From the NCBI RefSeq assembly GCF_051414055.1, contig NZ_JBLKNX010000003.1:62001-126000 (forward strand): 64,000 nt of DNA, written 5' to 3'. Position 1 is the stretch's first letter. Every line of letters starts with the position of its first letter. The position numbers and the translations under genes were made by a program. Below are positions 44,175-53,648 of this stretch, one piece after another. Under the pieces are notes generated by a model. The model was not told the DNA's origin. It saw only the letters and a list, made by a program, of their open reading frames with translations, and did not search any database. The DNA is from Halosimplex halobium. Its GTDB lineage: Archaea > Halobacteriota > Halobacteria > Halobacteriales > Haloarculaceae.

Positions 44175-44221
44175 TCGACCCCGCTACGCGGGGTCGAACA
44201 CCGAAAATCGAAGATTTTCGG
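44175..44221. repeat. Two perfect hairpins with 3-nt loops at the 3' end of the dehydratase gene
   Basis: TCGACCCCGC-TAC-GCGGGGTCGA is at 44175-44197, and CCGAAAATC-GAA-GATTTTCGG is at 44201-44221. The second, AT-rich hairpin gives a U-run (GATTTTCGG) shortly after the minus-strand stop and may end transcription. Confidence 0.6.
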
Positions 44222-44233
44222 GCTTGACTTCGG

Positions 44234-45472
44234 CTACGCCTCGTCGAACAGCGTCTCGCCTTCGACCATGTTCTCCTCGATGGTGTCCAGATCGAGGGTC
44301 AGGCCGAGGCCGGGCTCCTCGGGGATCTCCATGTAGCCGTCCTCGATGAGGTCGTTCTCTTCGACCAGGTCCTCCCACCAGCCGAGCTCGTAGGAGTGGT
44401 ACTCGACGGCGAGGGAGTTCGGGATGGCGGCCGCGAGCTGCGCGGAGGCCATCGTGCCGATGGGCGAGGAGACGTTGTGCATGGCGACGGGGATGTAGTA
44501 CATGTCGGCCATGGCGGCGATCTTGCGGCCCTCGCGCATGCCGCCGACGCGCGGGATGTCGGGGGCGATGATGTCGATGGCCTCGTTCTCGATGAGGTCG
44601 CGGTTGCCGTGGGTGCGGTAGACGTTCTCGCCGGTCGCGGTCGGCGTGGCGGTCGACTGCGTGACCTCGCGCTGGGCGTCGTGGTTCTCCGGCGGGACGA
44701 CGTCCTCGAGCCACCACACGTCGTACTCCTCGAGGCGCTTGGCCAGGCGCTTGGCGCTGCCGGTGGCGTACGACCAGTGGCAGTCGAAGGCCACGTCGGC
44801 GCGGTCGCCGACGGCCTCGGTGGTCGCTTCGACGATCTCGGCCTTGTGCTCGATCTCCGGGCCGCGGAGGTGGCGGTTGGCGCGGTCCCGTTCGTGGCCG
44901 GAGGGCACGTCGAGGTCGAACTTGATTGCGTCGTAGCCTAGCTCGGAGACGACGCGGTCGGCCTCCTCGGCGCAGGCCTGGGGGTCGGCCTCGTCCTCGG
45001 TGTGGAGGTCGCAGTAGATGCGGGCCTCGTCGCGGTACTTGCCGCCGAGCAGCTGGTAGGCCGGCAGGTCGGTGAGCTTGCCCGCCACGTCGTGGAGGGC
45101 GATCTCGATGCCGGAGATGGCCGAGATGACCTTCCCGGAGATCGATCCCTCGCCGGACATCTTCTGGATGAGGTGCTCGTAGAGTCGGTCGATGTCCAGC
45201 GGGTTCTCGCCGATGAGGAACGGCTTCATCCGCTCGATGATGGCGGTGTCGCCGCCGCCCCAGTAACACTCGCCGTTGCCGACCGGGCCCGCGTCGGTGT
45301 AGACGCGCACGAGGATCCACGGGTAGTTCCCGTCGACCATCGTCGTCTGTACGTCCGTGATCTCGGCGTCGCGTGTGCCGCCGCGCTCCTTGGAGACACC
45401 CATCGTCTCCGCCGAGAGGTCCCGCATCGTATATTCAGCGTTCGGATCGCTGATCTTGTCGAAGTCGACCAT
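44234..45472 (-). CDS. xacD: Enolase-superfamily sugar-acid dehydratase (D-xylonate/gluconate dehydratase type)
   Basis: 412 residues. The start (VDFDKISDPNAEYTMRDLSAE) and overall sequence closely resemble haloarchaeal D-xylonate dehydratase XacD and gluconate dehydratase, as remembered. Active-site landmarks: KFD in YDAIKFDLDVPSGHE, D in VAFDCHWSY, E in WWLEDVV, E in TGENVY, and H in VAMHNVSS. It would dehydrate an aldonate to the 2-keto-3-deoxy acid in the cytoplasm. Together with the dehydrogenase next door it fits oxidative xylose breakdown, so xylonate is favoured over gluconate by context only. Odd: most relatives have EDP or EEP after the metal ligand; here it is EDV. The ATG at 45472 follows a TATA at the right distance. 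Confidence 0.8.
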   Translation of the reverse strand: MVDFDKISDPNAEYTMRDLSAETMGVSKERGGTRDAEITDVQTTMVDGNYPWILVRVYTDAGPVGNGECYWGGGDTAIIERMKPFLIGENPLDIDRLYEHLIQKMSGEGSISGKVISAISGIEIALHDVAGKLTDLPAYQLLGGKYRDEARIYCDLHTEDEADPQACAEEADRVVSELGYDAIKFDLDVPSGHERDRANRHLRGPEIEHKAEIVEATTEAVGDRADVAFDCHWSYATGSAKRLAKRLEEYDVWWLEDVVPPENHDAQREVTQSTATPTATGENVYRTHGNRDLIENEAIDIIAPDIPRVGGMREGRKIAAMADMYYIPVAMHNVSSPIGTMASAQLAAAIPNSLAVEYHSYELGWWEDLVEENDLIEDGYMEIPEEPGLGLTLDLDTIEENMVEGETLFDEA

Positions 45473-45500
45473 GACGAGTATAGGTCCATACGTAACTCGC

Positions 45501-45600
45501 TTAAAGTTTCCCACATCCGCTCGGAGCCGCGTCGGCCGGCCCGATCGGGTCCCGGCGATCGAGATACGGGCATGGCGTGTCCCGTATGGAAACTCGTAAG
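45501..45600. promoter_or_regulatory. Divergent promoter and operator between dehydratase and dehydrogenase
   Basis: On the minus strand, GGGAAAC plus TTTAAG (BRE/TATA, ~45501-45512) lies ~30 nt before the dehydratase ATG. On the plus strand, GGAAAC plus TCGTAAG (45588-45600) lies ~27 nt before the dehydrogenase ATG. Both transcripts would be leaderless. Between them is the inverted repeat ATACGGG-N10-CCCGTAT (45564-45587), a candidate regulator site. Confidence 0.5.
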
Positions 45601-45626
45601 TGGCCGCCATCCGACCGTTTAGGTGC

Positions 45627-47078
<1,452 letters not shown>

Positions 47079-47883
47079 ACCGCTCCCACTCCTCTGTCGT
47101 TGGACCGCGTCCCGGCCGCGCCGGGTATTTTCGACTCAATTTTCTCCAAAACAGACGTTCAGGAAGAACGAACATACGTGTTATTCAACCGGGGGCGGAT
47201 CCGATACGAGGCCCGGAAATTCCGGATCAGCGAAATGCACTCGACAGCCCGTTCATTATGAAATAACATTTGTTCAGATAGTATCAACTTGGATCCCAAA
47301 CCTCGATCAGTCTAATATCCCCTAAACCGGAATTTTGACTGGTCTTAGGCCAAAATACTCGATCGAAACGTATAAAACTAGCATTCAGTAATTACGAACC
47401 CCTGGAGTGGTTGTTCGGAAACGGCTTCCCCGGGACTGGGCCCTGACATCATTACTACTGTAATCATGTTGCGGCGACCGCTCGTCGATGGGTGGAGCCA
47501 ACTGTCTGCGGAGCGGATCTGAAATTACACTCATACCAATGTAATTGGATGCTGTCGACCAACAGTGCCCGTCGCAGCATCGAAGCGAAGGGCCGGCTGC
47601 CGTCAGGGCTGACGATCACGCACCCACTGGTCGATTCCTGAGAGGCGACCTCTCAATTTGCGGGGCTGATACGTCTAACTATCTTGAACGAGAGGGACGA
47701 TGACCGGCCGGGGAGTGTCTAACACGTTCGGGAAGGTGTACTCACTACCCGTCCGGGGGTGAAGTTGCGCGGTGAGAGACGGCGACGAGAGCGGTAACCC
47801 GCAGTGTACGATGGGGGATCTCGGGAAGGGGAAGCGGCGATCGGTCGACCGAGTTCGCAAGCTGTACAATATGATTGGACGTG
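47079..47883. other. 805-bp AT-richer intergenic region, no gene seen
   Basis: No coding frame of haloarchaeal character on either strand. T runs at 47126-47150 may end the dehydrogenase transcript. From 47140 to 47700 the base composition is clearly richer in A and T than the flanks, and several stop codons break every frame. It could be a decayed mobile-element or old gene remnant; no terminal repeats were found. Confidence 0.5.
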
Positions 47884-48663
47884 TCAGTAGTACTCGTATT
47901 CGAGCTCGATGGCCTCGACCGTGCTCTGGACGTCGCGGACGAGTTCCATCATCGGTTCGCCCGTCCCGATGCGGCTCTTGGGTCCGGAGATGGAGACGGC
48001 CGCCGAGACTGGGGGGTCGTCGATCCCGTGGACGGGGACCCCGATGGCCTTGATGCTCTGGTGGTGTTCCTCGTCCTCGATGGAGTATCCCTGGTCGCGA
48101 ATGCGCTCGACCTCGCTCATCAGTTCCTCCCGGTCGGTGATGGTCTGCTCGGTCGCCGCCGGGAGCCCCTCCCGGTCGACGATTTCGTGGATCCGTTCGT
48201 CGGAGAACTGTGCGAGAAGCGCCTTTCCGAGCGCGGTGAGGTGCATTTTCCTGAACTGCCCCGTCGGCGCGTTGTCGAACAGCCCCTCCGGCGGTTTCGA
48301 GGAGTAGAGCAACACGCGCTTGCCGTCTTCTTCGACGCCGATGTTGGCGACCTCTCCGGTCTTGTCCGAGAGGTTGTCAACTTTGCTCCGGGAGGCACGG
48401 AAGATGTCGATACCGTGTCGCAGTTCGCCACCCAGTTCCAGGAACCGAAGGCCGAGCCGGTACTTTCCGTCACGTTTCGCCAGGAGTCCGTTGTCGTGCA
48501 GCGTCGCGAGGTAGACGTGCACGGTGCTTTTCGGGAGATCGAGCGTCCGCGCGAGTTCTGTGACCCCGGTCCATCCGGAACCGCGCAATGCTTCGAATAT
48601 CTCCGCGGCCGTGTCGACCGCGTGGATCCGGTTTTCTTCCGCGCCGGTGGGCTCGGTCGCCAT
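47884..48663 (-). CDS. IclR-family transcriptional regulator of the sugar-acid region
   Basis: 259 residues from the ATG at 48663; a longer frame exists but adds a poorly conserved extension. Winged HTH at ~13-75 (AVDTAAEIFEALRG, VTELARTLDLPKSTVHVYLATL). The effector domain is at ~85-255 (VANIGVEEDGKRVLLYSSKP, HLTALGKALLAQFSDERI, DDPPVSAAVSISGPKSRI). It is divergent from the TRAP transporter operon with a 393-bp gap holding a strong inverted repeat, so it probably controls that operon in response to the transported acid. It is clearly different from the IclR at 43137. Confidence 0.88.
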   Translation of the reverse strand: MATEPTGAEENRIHAVDTAAEIFEALRGSGWTGVTELARTLDLPKSTVHVYLATLHDNGLLAKRDGKYRLGLRFLELGGELRHGIDIFRASRSKVDNLSDKTGEVANIGVEEDGKRVLLYSSKPPEGLFDNAPTGQFRKMHLTALGKALLAQFSDERIHEIVDREGLPAATEQTITDREELMSEVERIRDQGYSIEDEEHHQSIKAIGVPVHGIDDPPVSAAVSISGPKSRIGTGEPMMELVRDVQSTVEAIELEYEYY

Positions 48664-48900
48664 ATCGGAAACACTCACGGAGCGATGAATAGACTTTCGC
48701 TGGTTCCCAGCACGGCTCACCGGCCGGATCCTCCCTCCCCAGATCGGCAGGTTCCGGCAGCCGGACCCATCTAGACCGGTGCCGACCTCGTCGATGCACC
48801 GTTATCGTGAAGAGTTCGCCCGCGGAGACTGGTCGTCCGCAGTGGTCGACCGCGCTCCATGGTGGAGCGGGGCGGCACGCTACCTGTCTAACACTGTTGA

Positions 48901-48934
48901 ACGGAAGGCGATCATCGTTCGTGATGATTTCCGT
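48901..48934. promoter_or_regulatory. Candidate operator upstream of the TRAP operon
   Basis: The perfect inverted repeat ATCATC-GTTCGT-GATGAT (48911-48928) is extended by ACGGAA on the left (48901-48906, after a 4-nt bulge) and TTCCGT on the right (48929-48934). It lies ~90 nt upstream of the dctP TATA box, where an activator or repressor could sit. Confidence 0.45.
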
Positions 48935-49020
48935 CACGCAGTCGATACGAGCCGGTCCACACCGACCCGGTGTGGCGACGAGTTACTCTGAGCGACCGTT
49001 CATGATATCTATGGAACCAT

Positions 49021-49030
49021 AATTATTTAT
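49021..49030 (+). promoter_or_regulatory. TATA box of the TRAP operon
   Basis: AATTATTTAT with GGAACC just upstream (BRE), 27-36 nt before the ATG at 49057. Confidence 0.5.
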
Positions 49031-49056
49031 GCCTGTAGGTTCGGGTGGGTGAATGT

Positions 49057-50193
49057 ATGACGCGGAATGGTGAATCTGCGAGTGACAGTTACAGCATCGA
49101 AACCAGCCGTTCGACGACGCGACGGTCCGTCATCTCGGCGCTCGGAGCTGCGGGGATCACCGGCTTATCAGGGTGTCTCGGCGGCGACGGCGGCGGTGGC
49201 GACAACACCGACGACAGCGGCGGCGACAGCGGCGGTGGCACTACGGGGACGGTCACCGGCGAAACGGACGCGGCGAGCGTCGGAGACAATTTCAACATCA
49301 CAATCGGGAGTACGTACGAACCGGGTCACATTCTGGTTCGCTGCGCCGAACGGTTCAAAGAGCGGATCGAGGACGAGTCGGGCGGCCGGATCACCGTCGA
49401 AGTCATCCCCGGCGGCGCGCTGGGGTCGGAGGAGGCGGTCATCCAGGCGGTCCAGAGCGGGTCGATCGAGGCCCAGATCGGCGGGGGCGTCCCAGTCTCC
49501 ATGTACGCGCCCGATTACTACTTCGTCGACACGCCGTTCATCATGGAGGACTGGGAGCACTTCCAGAGCGTCTGGGAGAGCGACGCGTTCCAGCCGGCGC
49601 TGGACGCCATCCGCGAGGAGGGCAACCAGCGCAACCTCGGGATCATCTACCGCGGGATCCGCCACTACACGGCCAACAAACCGGTCAGGACGCCCGAGGA
49701 CGTTCAGGGGATGAAGCTCCGGTTGCCCCAGCTCGACGACTGGGTCGCGATCTGGGAGGAGATCGGTGTCAACCCCACCCCGGTCGCCCTCGACGAGCTG
49801 TACTCGGCCCTCCAGCAGGGCGTCGCCGACGCCTCGGAGGGGCCGGCCCAGCAGGTCAGTAGCTTCAGCCTCTACGAGGTCCAGAGCCACTACAGCCTCA
49901 CGTCCCACATGGTCCAGACCGGCGGGTTCTACATGAACGACAGCTTCATGTCCGAACTCGACGAGACCGACCGGGAGCTGATCGAGACGATCGGCGACGA
50001 GGCGACCACCTGGGCCAGCGAGACGGCCATCTCCGAGGAGGAGGCGCTTATCGAGGAACTCGGCGAACAGGGGATGACGATCGTCCGGGACACGGACGCG
50101 GCGGCGTTCCGAGAAGCCGGTATGCCGGCGGTGCGAGACCTCTTCGAGAACCAGTACGCTGCCTCGTGGGAAGACATCCAGGATGCCGCGTAA
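49057..50193 (+). CDS. TRAP transporter solute-binding lipoprotein (DctP family)
   Basis: 378 residues. Tat lipoprotein signal (TTRRSVISALGAAG, lipobox LSGC) and a Gly/Asp linker. The DctP body contains GALGSEEAVIQAVQSGSIEAQI, FVDTPFIMEDWEHF, and GMKLRLPQLDDW, where the Arg normally clamps the substrate carboxylate. LDELYSALQQGVADASEGP is also typical. TRAP binding proteins bind organic acids such as uronates, aldonates and C4-dicarboxylates. With dehydratases and an LUD pathway downstream, a sugar acid is the likely ligand, but the exact one is unknown. It is the first gene of a three-gene operon (17-nt gap to dctQ). Confidence 0.92.
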   Translation: MTRNGESASDSYSIETSRSTTRRSVISALGAAGITGLSGCLGGDGGGGDNTDDSGGDSGGGTTGTVTGETDAASVGDNFNITIGSTYEPGHILVRCAERFKERIEDESGGRITVEVIPGGALGSEEAVIQAVQSGSIEAQIGGGVPVSMYAPDYYFVDTPFIMEDWEHFQSVWESDAFQPALDAIREEGNQRNLGIIYRGIRHYTANKPVRTPEDVQGMKLRLPQLDDWVAIWEEIGVNPTPVALDELYSALQQGVADASEGPAQQVSSFSLYEVQSHYSLTSHMVQTGGFYMNDSFMSELDETDRELIETIGDEATTWASETAISEEEALIEELGEQGMTIVRDTDAAAFREAGMPAVRDLFENQYAASWEDIQDAA

Positions 50194-50210
50194 ACCGAGC
50201 GAGAGAAACG

Positions 50211-50765
50211 ATGGACGACACACCTGAACCGGAGAGCGCCGACGACCCAAGCGAGTCGATGACGTTCGTCTCTGAGCGTCCCTCGTCGCGGCTCGCCAGG
50301 TACACCGACCGGATCGGGGTCGGGCTGTTCGTGCTCCTGTTGGGTCTGGCGCTGGCACAGGTGATCATCAGGTTCGTCACGGCCCCGTACCTCGGCTGGA
50401 ACGTGGCCTGGACCGGCGAGGCCGCGCAATTCGTGCTCGTCTACATGACGATGGTCGGGTCGATCATCGCGGCTCGCGACGACGACCACATCCGCGTGGA
50501 GCTGCTGCTCAACCAGTTCGCCGGGCGGGCCGAGACGGTTATCAGAGTCCTGATCGGTGTGCTCTCGGTCGGGTTCCTGCTGTTCGCGACCAACGGAGCG
50601 TACCTCACGATGCTAGACAACGTCGGCGTCACCCCGGGGGCCGTCCCGGTGATCACGCTCGAGGTCGTGTACGCCGCGCTCGTCGTCGGGTTCGCCGTGA
50701 TGACACTGTACGAACTGCGGCGACTAGTGGGACAGTTCGGCATCGGAGGTGGATCCGATGGTTGA
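50211..50765 (+). CDS. TRAP transporter small permease (DctQ family)
   Basis: 184 residues with four helices (about 37-57, 68-92, 112-135, 147-170). ITFVTAPYLGWNVAWTGEAAQFVLVYMTMVGS-type sequence after helix 1 is the DctQ signature (WTGE for the usual WxEE/WSEE), and DDHIRVELL is also conserved. It pairs with the large permease to form the ion-driven transporter. Its stop overlaps the start of dctM by 8 nt. Confidence 0.9.
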   Translation: MDDTPEPESADDPSESMTFVSERPSSRLARYTDRIGVGLFVLLLGLALAQVIIRFVTAPYLGWNVAWTGEAAQFVLVYMTMVGSIIAARDDDHIRVELLLNQFAGRAETVIRVLIGVLSVGFLLFATNGAYLTMLDNVGVTPGAVPVITLEVVYAALVVGFAVMTLYELRRLVGQFGIGGGSDG

Positions 50766-52053
50766 CGCGGTGCTCATCGCGGCGTTCGTGCTCGCGCTGT
50801 TCGCGTACTTCCTGCTGGGAGTCCCCGTCGCGTACGCCATCGGACTGGCGTCGCTGACGATCATGCTCCTCCCGATCGGGATGGACATCAACTACACGAT
50901 CGCCGGCTCGCGGATCTTCCAGGGGATGAACAGCTTCGTGCTGCTGGCGATCCCCTTCTTCATGCTCGCGGGACGACTGATGAACGAGGGCGGGGCGACG
51001 GAACCGCTGTTCGACTTCGCGCGGGCGCTGGTCGGTGACGTGCGGGCCGCGACCGGCCACGTCAACATCGTCGCGAGCATGATCTTCTCCGGGATGACCG
51101 GCGTCGCCGTCGCCGACGCTGCGGGCCTCGGGACCATCGAGTACAAAGCGATGAAATCCGAGGGGTACGACGACGGTTTCAGCGTCGCGATCACCGGCTC
51201 GTCGTCGATCATCGGCCCGATCATCCCCCCGAGTCTCCCGCTGATCCTCTACGGGATCCTTGCCGGGGTCTCGATCGGCCAGCTGTTCATCGCGGGCATC
51301 GTTCCCGGGATCATCATCGGGATCAGCCTGATGCTCATCGTCACGGTGATGGCCCACCGTCGAAGCTACCCCGGTGGACAGCCGCGGAGCCTCTCGCGTA
51401 TCGCCGCGACGTTCCGCGAGTCGTTCCCCGCACTGCTGACGCCCGTGATCATCATCGGCGGGATCATGGTCGGCGTGTTCACCCCGACGGAGTCCGCCGT
51501 CGTTGCGTCGGTCTACGCGCTGGCGATCGGCCTCTTCTGGTACGAGGGGCTGACGCTCGAACGAACCTACTACATCTTCAGGTCCACGTTCGTCGACACG
51601 GCGGCGCTGATCCTCATCGTCGGGATCGCCAACTTCTACGGCTACCTGCTCGTTATCGCGGGGATCCCGCAGGCACTGGTGACGACGGTCCTCGGGATCA
51701 GCACCGACCCGCTCGTGGTGACGCTACTGCTGGTAGGCCTGCTGCTCGTCATCGGGACCATGCTCGAGACGATCGCCGCGCTGACCGTGTTCGTGCCGGT
51801 CCTGATGCCCGTCATCGAGGCCGTCCAGATCGACCCCGTCTACTTCGGGATCGTTATGGTCCTGACCCTGATGATCGGACTGCTCACGCCCCCCTTCGGG
51901 GTTATCCTGTTCGTGCTCGAACGGATCACGGACGTGAGCGTCGAGCGGATCGTCAGGGCGATGGGGCCGTTCTACGTCCCGCTGTTCCTGAGTCTGCTCG
52001 TCATCGTCCTGTTCCCGAAAGCGGTGATGTGGCTCCCGAGGCTGTTCGTCTGA
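50758..52053 (+). CDS. TRAP transporter large permease (DctM family)
   Basis: 431 residues from the ATG at 50758, chosen because GGAGGT lies 8 nt upstream; a GTG at 50749 is possible but sits on that site. DctM landmarks: ALFAYFLLGVPVAYAIGLAS at the start, MNSFVLLAIPFFMLAGRLMN, GMTGVAVADAAGLGTI, GSSSIIGPIIPPSLPLILYG, and TPTESAVVASVYAL. About 11-12 helices. It overlaps dctQ (translational coupling). Confidence 0.93.
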   Translation: MVDAVLIAAFVLALFAYFLLGVPVAYAIGLASLTIMLLPIGMDINYTIAGSRIFQGMNSFVLLAIPFFMLAGRLMNEGGATEPLFDFARALVGDVRAATGHVNIVASMIFSGMTGVAVADAAGLGTIEYKAMKSEGYDDGFSVAITGSSSIIGPIIPPSLPLILYGILAGVSIGQLFIAGIVPGIIIGISLMLIVTVMAHRRSYPGGQPRSLSRIAATFRESFPALLTPVIIIGGIMVGVFTPTESAVVASVYALAIGLFWYEGLTLERTYYIFRSTFVDTAALILIVGIANFYGYLLVIAGIPQALVTTVLGISTDPLVVTLLLVGLLLVIGTMLETIAALTVFVPVLMPVIEAVQIDPVYFGIVMVLTLMIGLLTPPFGVILFVLERITDVSVERIVRAMGPFYVPLFLSLLVIVLFPKAVMWLPRLFV

Positions 52054-52167
52054 CCGTTCCGGGGTCCCACCGCCCACCACACCTGTACTCCGACAGTATC
52101 CTCGAGCGCCCGTAGAATCTCCGAAGCCGTCTACGGTCGCCGCCGACCCTACGGTCGCCGGCGACCG

Positions 52168-52569
52168 TCAGACGACCAGAACCGGCACGTCCGCATCGAG
52201 CAGAACCGACTGGGTTTTGCTGCCGAAGATAGCCTTCCCGGCGGGCGACCGATTGCGCGACGCCACGACGACGAGGTCCGTCTCGGACCCCGTCGCGTGC
52301 TCGACGACTTCCGTCGCCGGGTCGCCCTCCCTGAAGACCGTCTCGACCTCGTATCCGTCGAGCGTTTCCGCGACGGTCGCCTCGGTCTCCGGCGGGTCCT
52401 CGAAGCGACTCATCGGGACCGTCCCGCCCACGTCCGTCTCCAGCTCGTCGAACACGTACAGCACGGTGATCCGGACGTCGTCCGGCGAGACCGGCAGGTC
52501 CCGGATCGCCTCGGCCTGGCGCTGCGCTCGCTGCTCTTCCTGGTCGATCGACAGGAGTACCTCGTACAT
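52168..52569 (-). CDS. UspA-type universal stress protein
   Basis: 133 residues from the ATG at 52569. The fold is the single-domain Usp: YEVLLSIDQEEQRAQRQAEAI at the start, then VRITVLYVFDE, GDPATEVVEHATGSETDLVVVASR, and RSPAGKAIFGSKTQSVLLDADVPVLVV. The last stretch is a variant of the ATP-binding G-2x-G-9x-GS loop. Haloarchaea commonly carry a Usp gene beside transporters. It is convergent with dctM. Confidence 0.88.
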   Translation of the reverse strand: MYEVLLSIDQEEQRAQRQAEAIRDLPVSPDDVRITVLYVFDELETDVGGTVPMSRFEDPPETEATVAETLDGYEVETVFREGDPATEVVEHATGSETDLVVVASRNRSPAGKAIFGSKTQSVLLDADVPVLVV

Positions 52570-52743
52570 CCCGTCTGTACCACTCGAGCGAACCCAGATA
52601 ATTTCTGCGGCCGTTCGCGTGGCGGTGGGGCGGCCGCCGGGCCGGATCACGGTCCCACCGAGCGCGACGTGACTCCCGGACTGCCGCGTTGGACTGTCAG
52701 TCGGCGTTCCGCACTCGACCGTGGACCGTTTTCACCGCACCGG

Positions 52744-52798
52744 AAAATTTTATGTGTGTCGATAACACACGTTAGCCTGTCCCAACCTGCATTGGGAC
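52744..52798 (+). promoter_or_regulatory. Orphan TATA with two inverted repeats
   Basis: AAAATTTTATG (52744-52754) resembles the lutC promoter. It is followed by GTGTGT-CGATA-ACACAC (52754-52770) and the hairpin GTCCCAA-CCTGCA-TTGGGAC (52779-52798). It may start a long leader for lutC or a small RNA. Confidence 0.4.
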
Positions 52799-53107
52799 GG
52801 CCGAGTACAGTACGAGAACCAACCGCCACCGAACCCCTGCGGATCCACTGTCAGCAGTCGACAACCGCCTGTCGACCGGGTTGCGACACCCCAGACATGC
52901 CGCCCGGCGGCCCGATCCGGCGGGTGCTTCCGCGCCGTCCGGACTGTACCGGGCCCCGTCGGAGTCGTCGCGGGTCGAACGGCCCGTACCAGCCCCGTCG
53001 ACCCGCCCGCTTCGGCACGAGCTCGTCCGTTCGTACGATCGAACCTGCGGCACGGCACCGCGGCAGGACATCCGGTCAGTCGAGCGATCTATCGGACGAC
53101 GACATAC

Positions 53108-53118
53108 AAAATTTATAC
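53108..53118 (+). promoter_or_regulatory. TATA box of the lutC-lutB operon
   Basis: AAATTTATACG lies 24-34 nt before the ATG at 53142. Confidence 0.45.
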
Positions 53119-53141
53119 GTGTGGTCTCCTTGTGGCTGAAT

Positions 53142-53648
53142 ATGAGTGCGGTCGACGAGTTTACGCAGTCCTTGGAACGTCGAGACACAGAACTCACGGC
53201 GGTCGCTCCGTCGGACTTCGGGTCCGCTCTCGCGGAGCTCGTCGACACGCCTGCAGCCGGAGCGCCGCTCCCGTTCGAGGACCTCTCGCTGTCGGGGGCG
53301 CCGGTCACGGTCGACCCATCGCCGGACCAGTTGAAGGCCGCGAAGACGGGCGTGACGGGGGCGCGGATGGCGGTCGCCTCGCTGGGGACGGTCGCACTCG
53401 AATCCCGTCCGGGCGGTGACGAACTGGTGTCGCTGTTCCCTCAGCGCCACGTCGTCGTCGTCAAGGCGTCGCAGTTGCGGCCGGACCTGGCGTCCGCCTT
53501 CGAGTGGCTGGACGACGAGTTCGACGGGGGCTCCCCGTCAGTCGTGCTCGCGACGGGCCCGAGCGCGACGGGCGACATGGGCGCGCTCGTCCAGGGTGTC
53601 CACGGACCCGAAACCGTTCACGTACTGCTCGTCCGTGACGATGAGTGA
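53142..53648 (+). CDS. LUD-domain protein (LutC type)
   Basis: 168 residues. Short LUD-domain (formerly DUF162) protein of the LutC group: TGARMAVASLGTVALESRPGGDELVSLFPQRHVVVV is the LUD core, and ATGPSATGDMGALVQGVHGPETVHVLLV is the C-terminal signature (SATGDIE..LVxGVHGP in the family). LutC acts with LutA and LutB in oxidising L-lactate in bacteria; related haloarchaeal pairs may serve lactate or sugar-acid metabolism. The stop overlaps the next start (ATGAGTGA), so the proteins are made together. Confidence 0.85.
   Translation: MSAVDEFTQSLERRDTELTAVAPSDFGSALAELVDTPAAGAPLPFEDLSLSGAPVTVDPSPDQLKAAKTGVTGARMAVASLGTVALESRPGGDELVSLFPQRHVVVVKASQLRPDLASAFEWLDDEFDGGSPSVVLATGPSATGDMGALVQGVHGPETVHVLLVRDDE

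Larger units (their letters stand above)
43899..44233. other. 335-bp region: iclR promoter plus hairpins, no gene seen
   Basis: The left part is the iclR promoter with candidate operators. The right part holds two perfect hairpins at the 3' end of the dehydratase gene. Confidence 0.55.
48664..49056. other. 393-bp divergent regulatory region, no gene seen
   Basis: It separates the IclR gene from the TRAP operon. It contains the bulged hairpin at 48901-48934 and the dctP TATA at 49021-49030. Minus-strand AGTCTATTCAT (~48684-48694) is a possible TATA for iclR. Confidence 0.5.
52570..53141. other. 572-bp region with an orphan promoter, no gene seen
   Basis: No convincing protein frame. An apparent promoter at 52744 is followed by two perfect inverted repeats (52754-52770 and 52779-52798), and the lutC promoter is at 53108-53118. 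The stretch 52800-53095 is GC-rich with Arg/Pro/Ser-type translations in all frames. Confidence 0.5.

Noticed and set aside
47460..47760. Possible insertion-sequence remnant
   Set aside because: No terminal inverted repeats, target duplication or transposase motif could be seen; kept only as an open question in the gap entry.
52297..53139. 280-codon plus-strand frame ending just before lutC
   Set aside because: Half of it is antisense to the UspA gene, and the rest crosses the orphan promoter and hairpins; the composition is Arg/Pro/Ser-rich.
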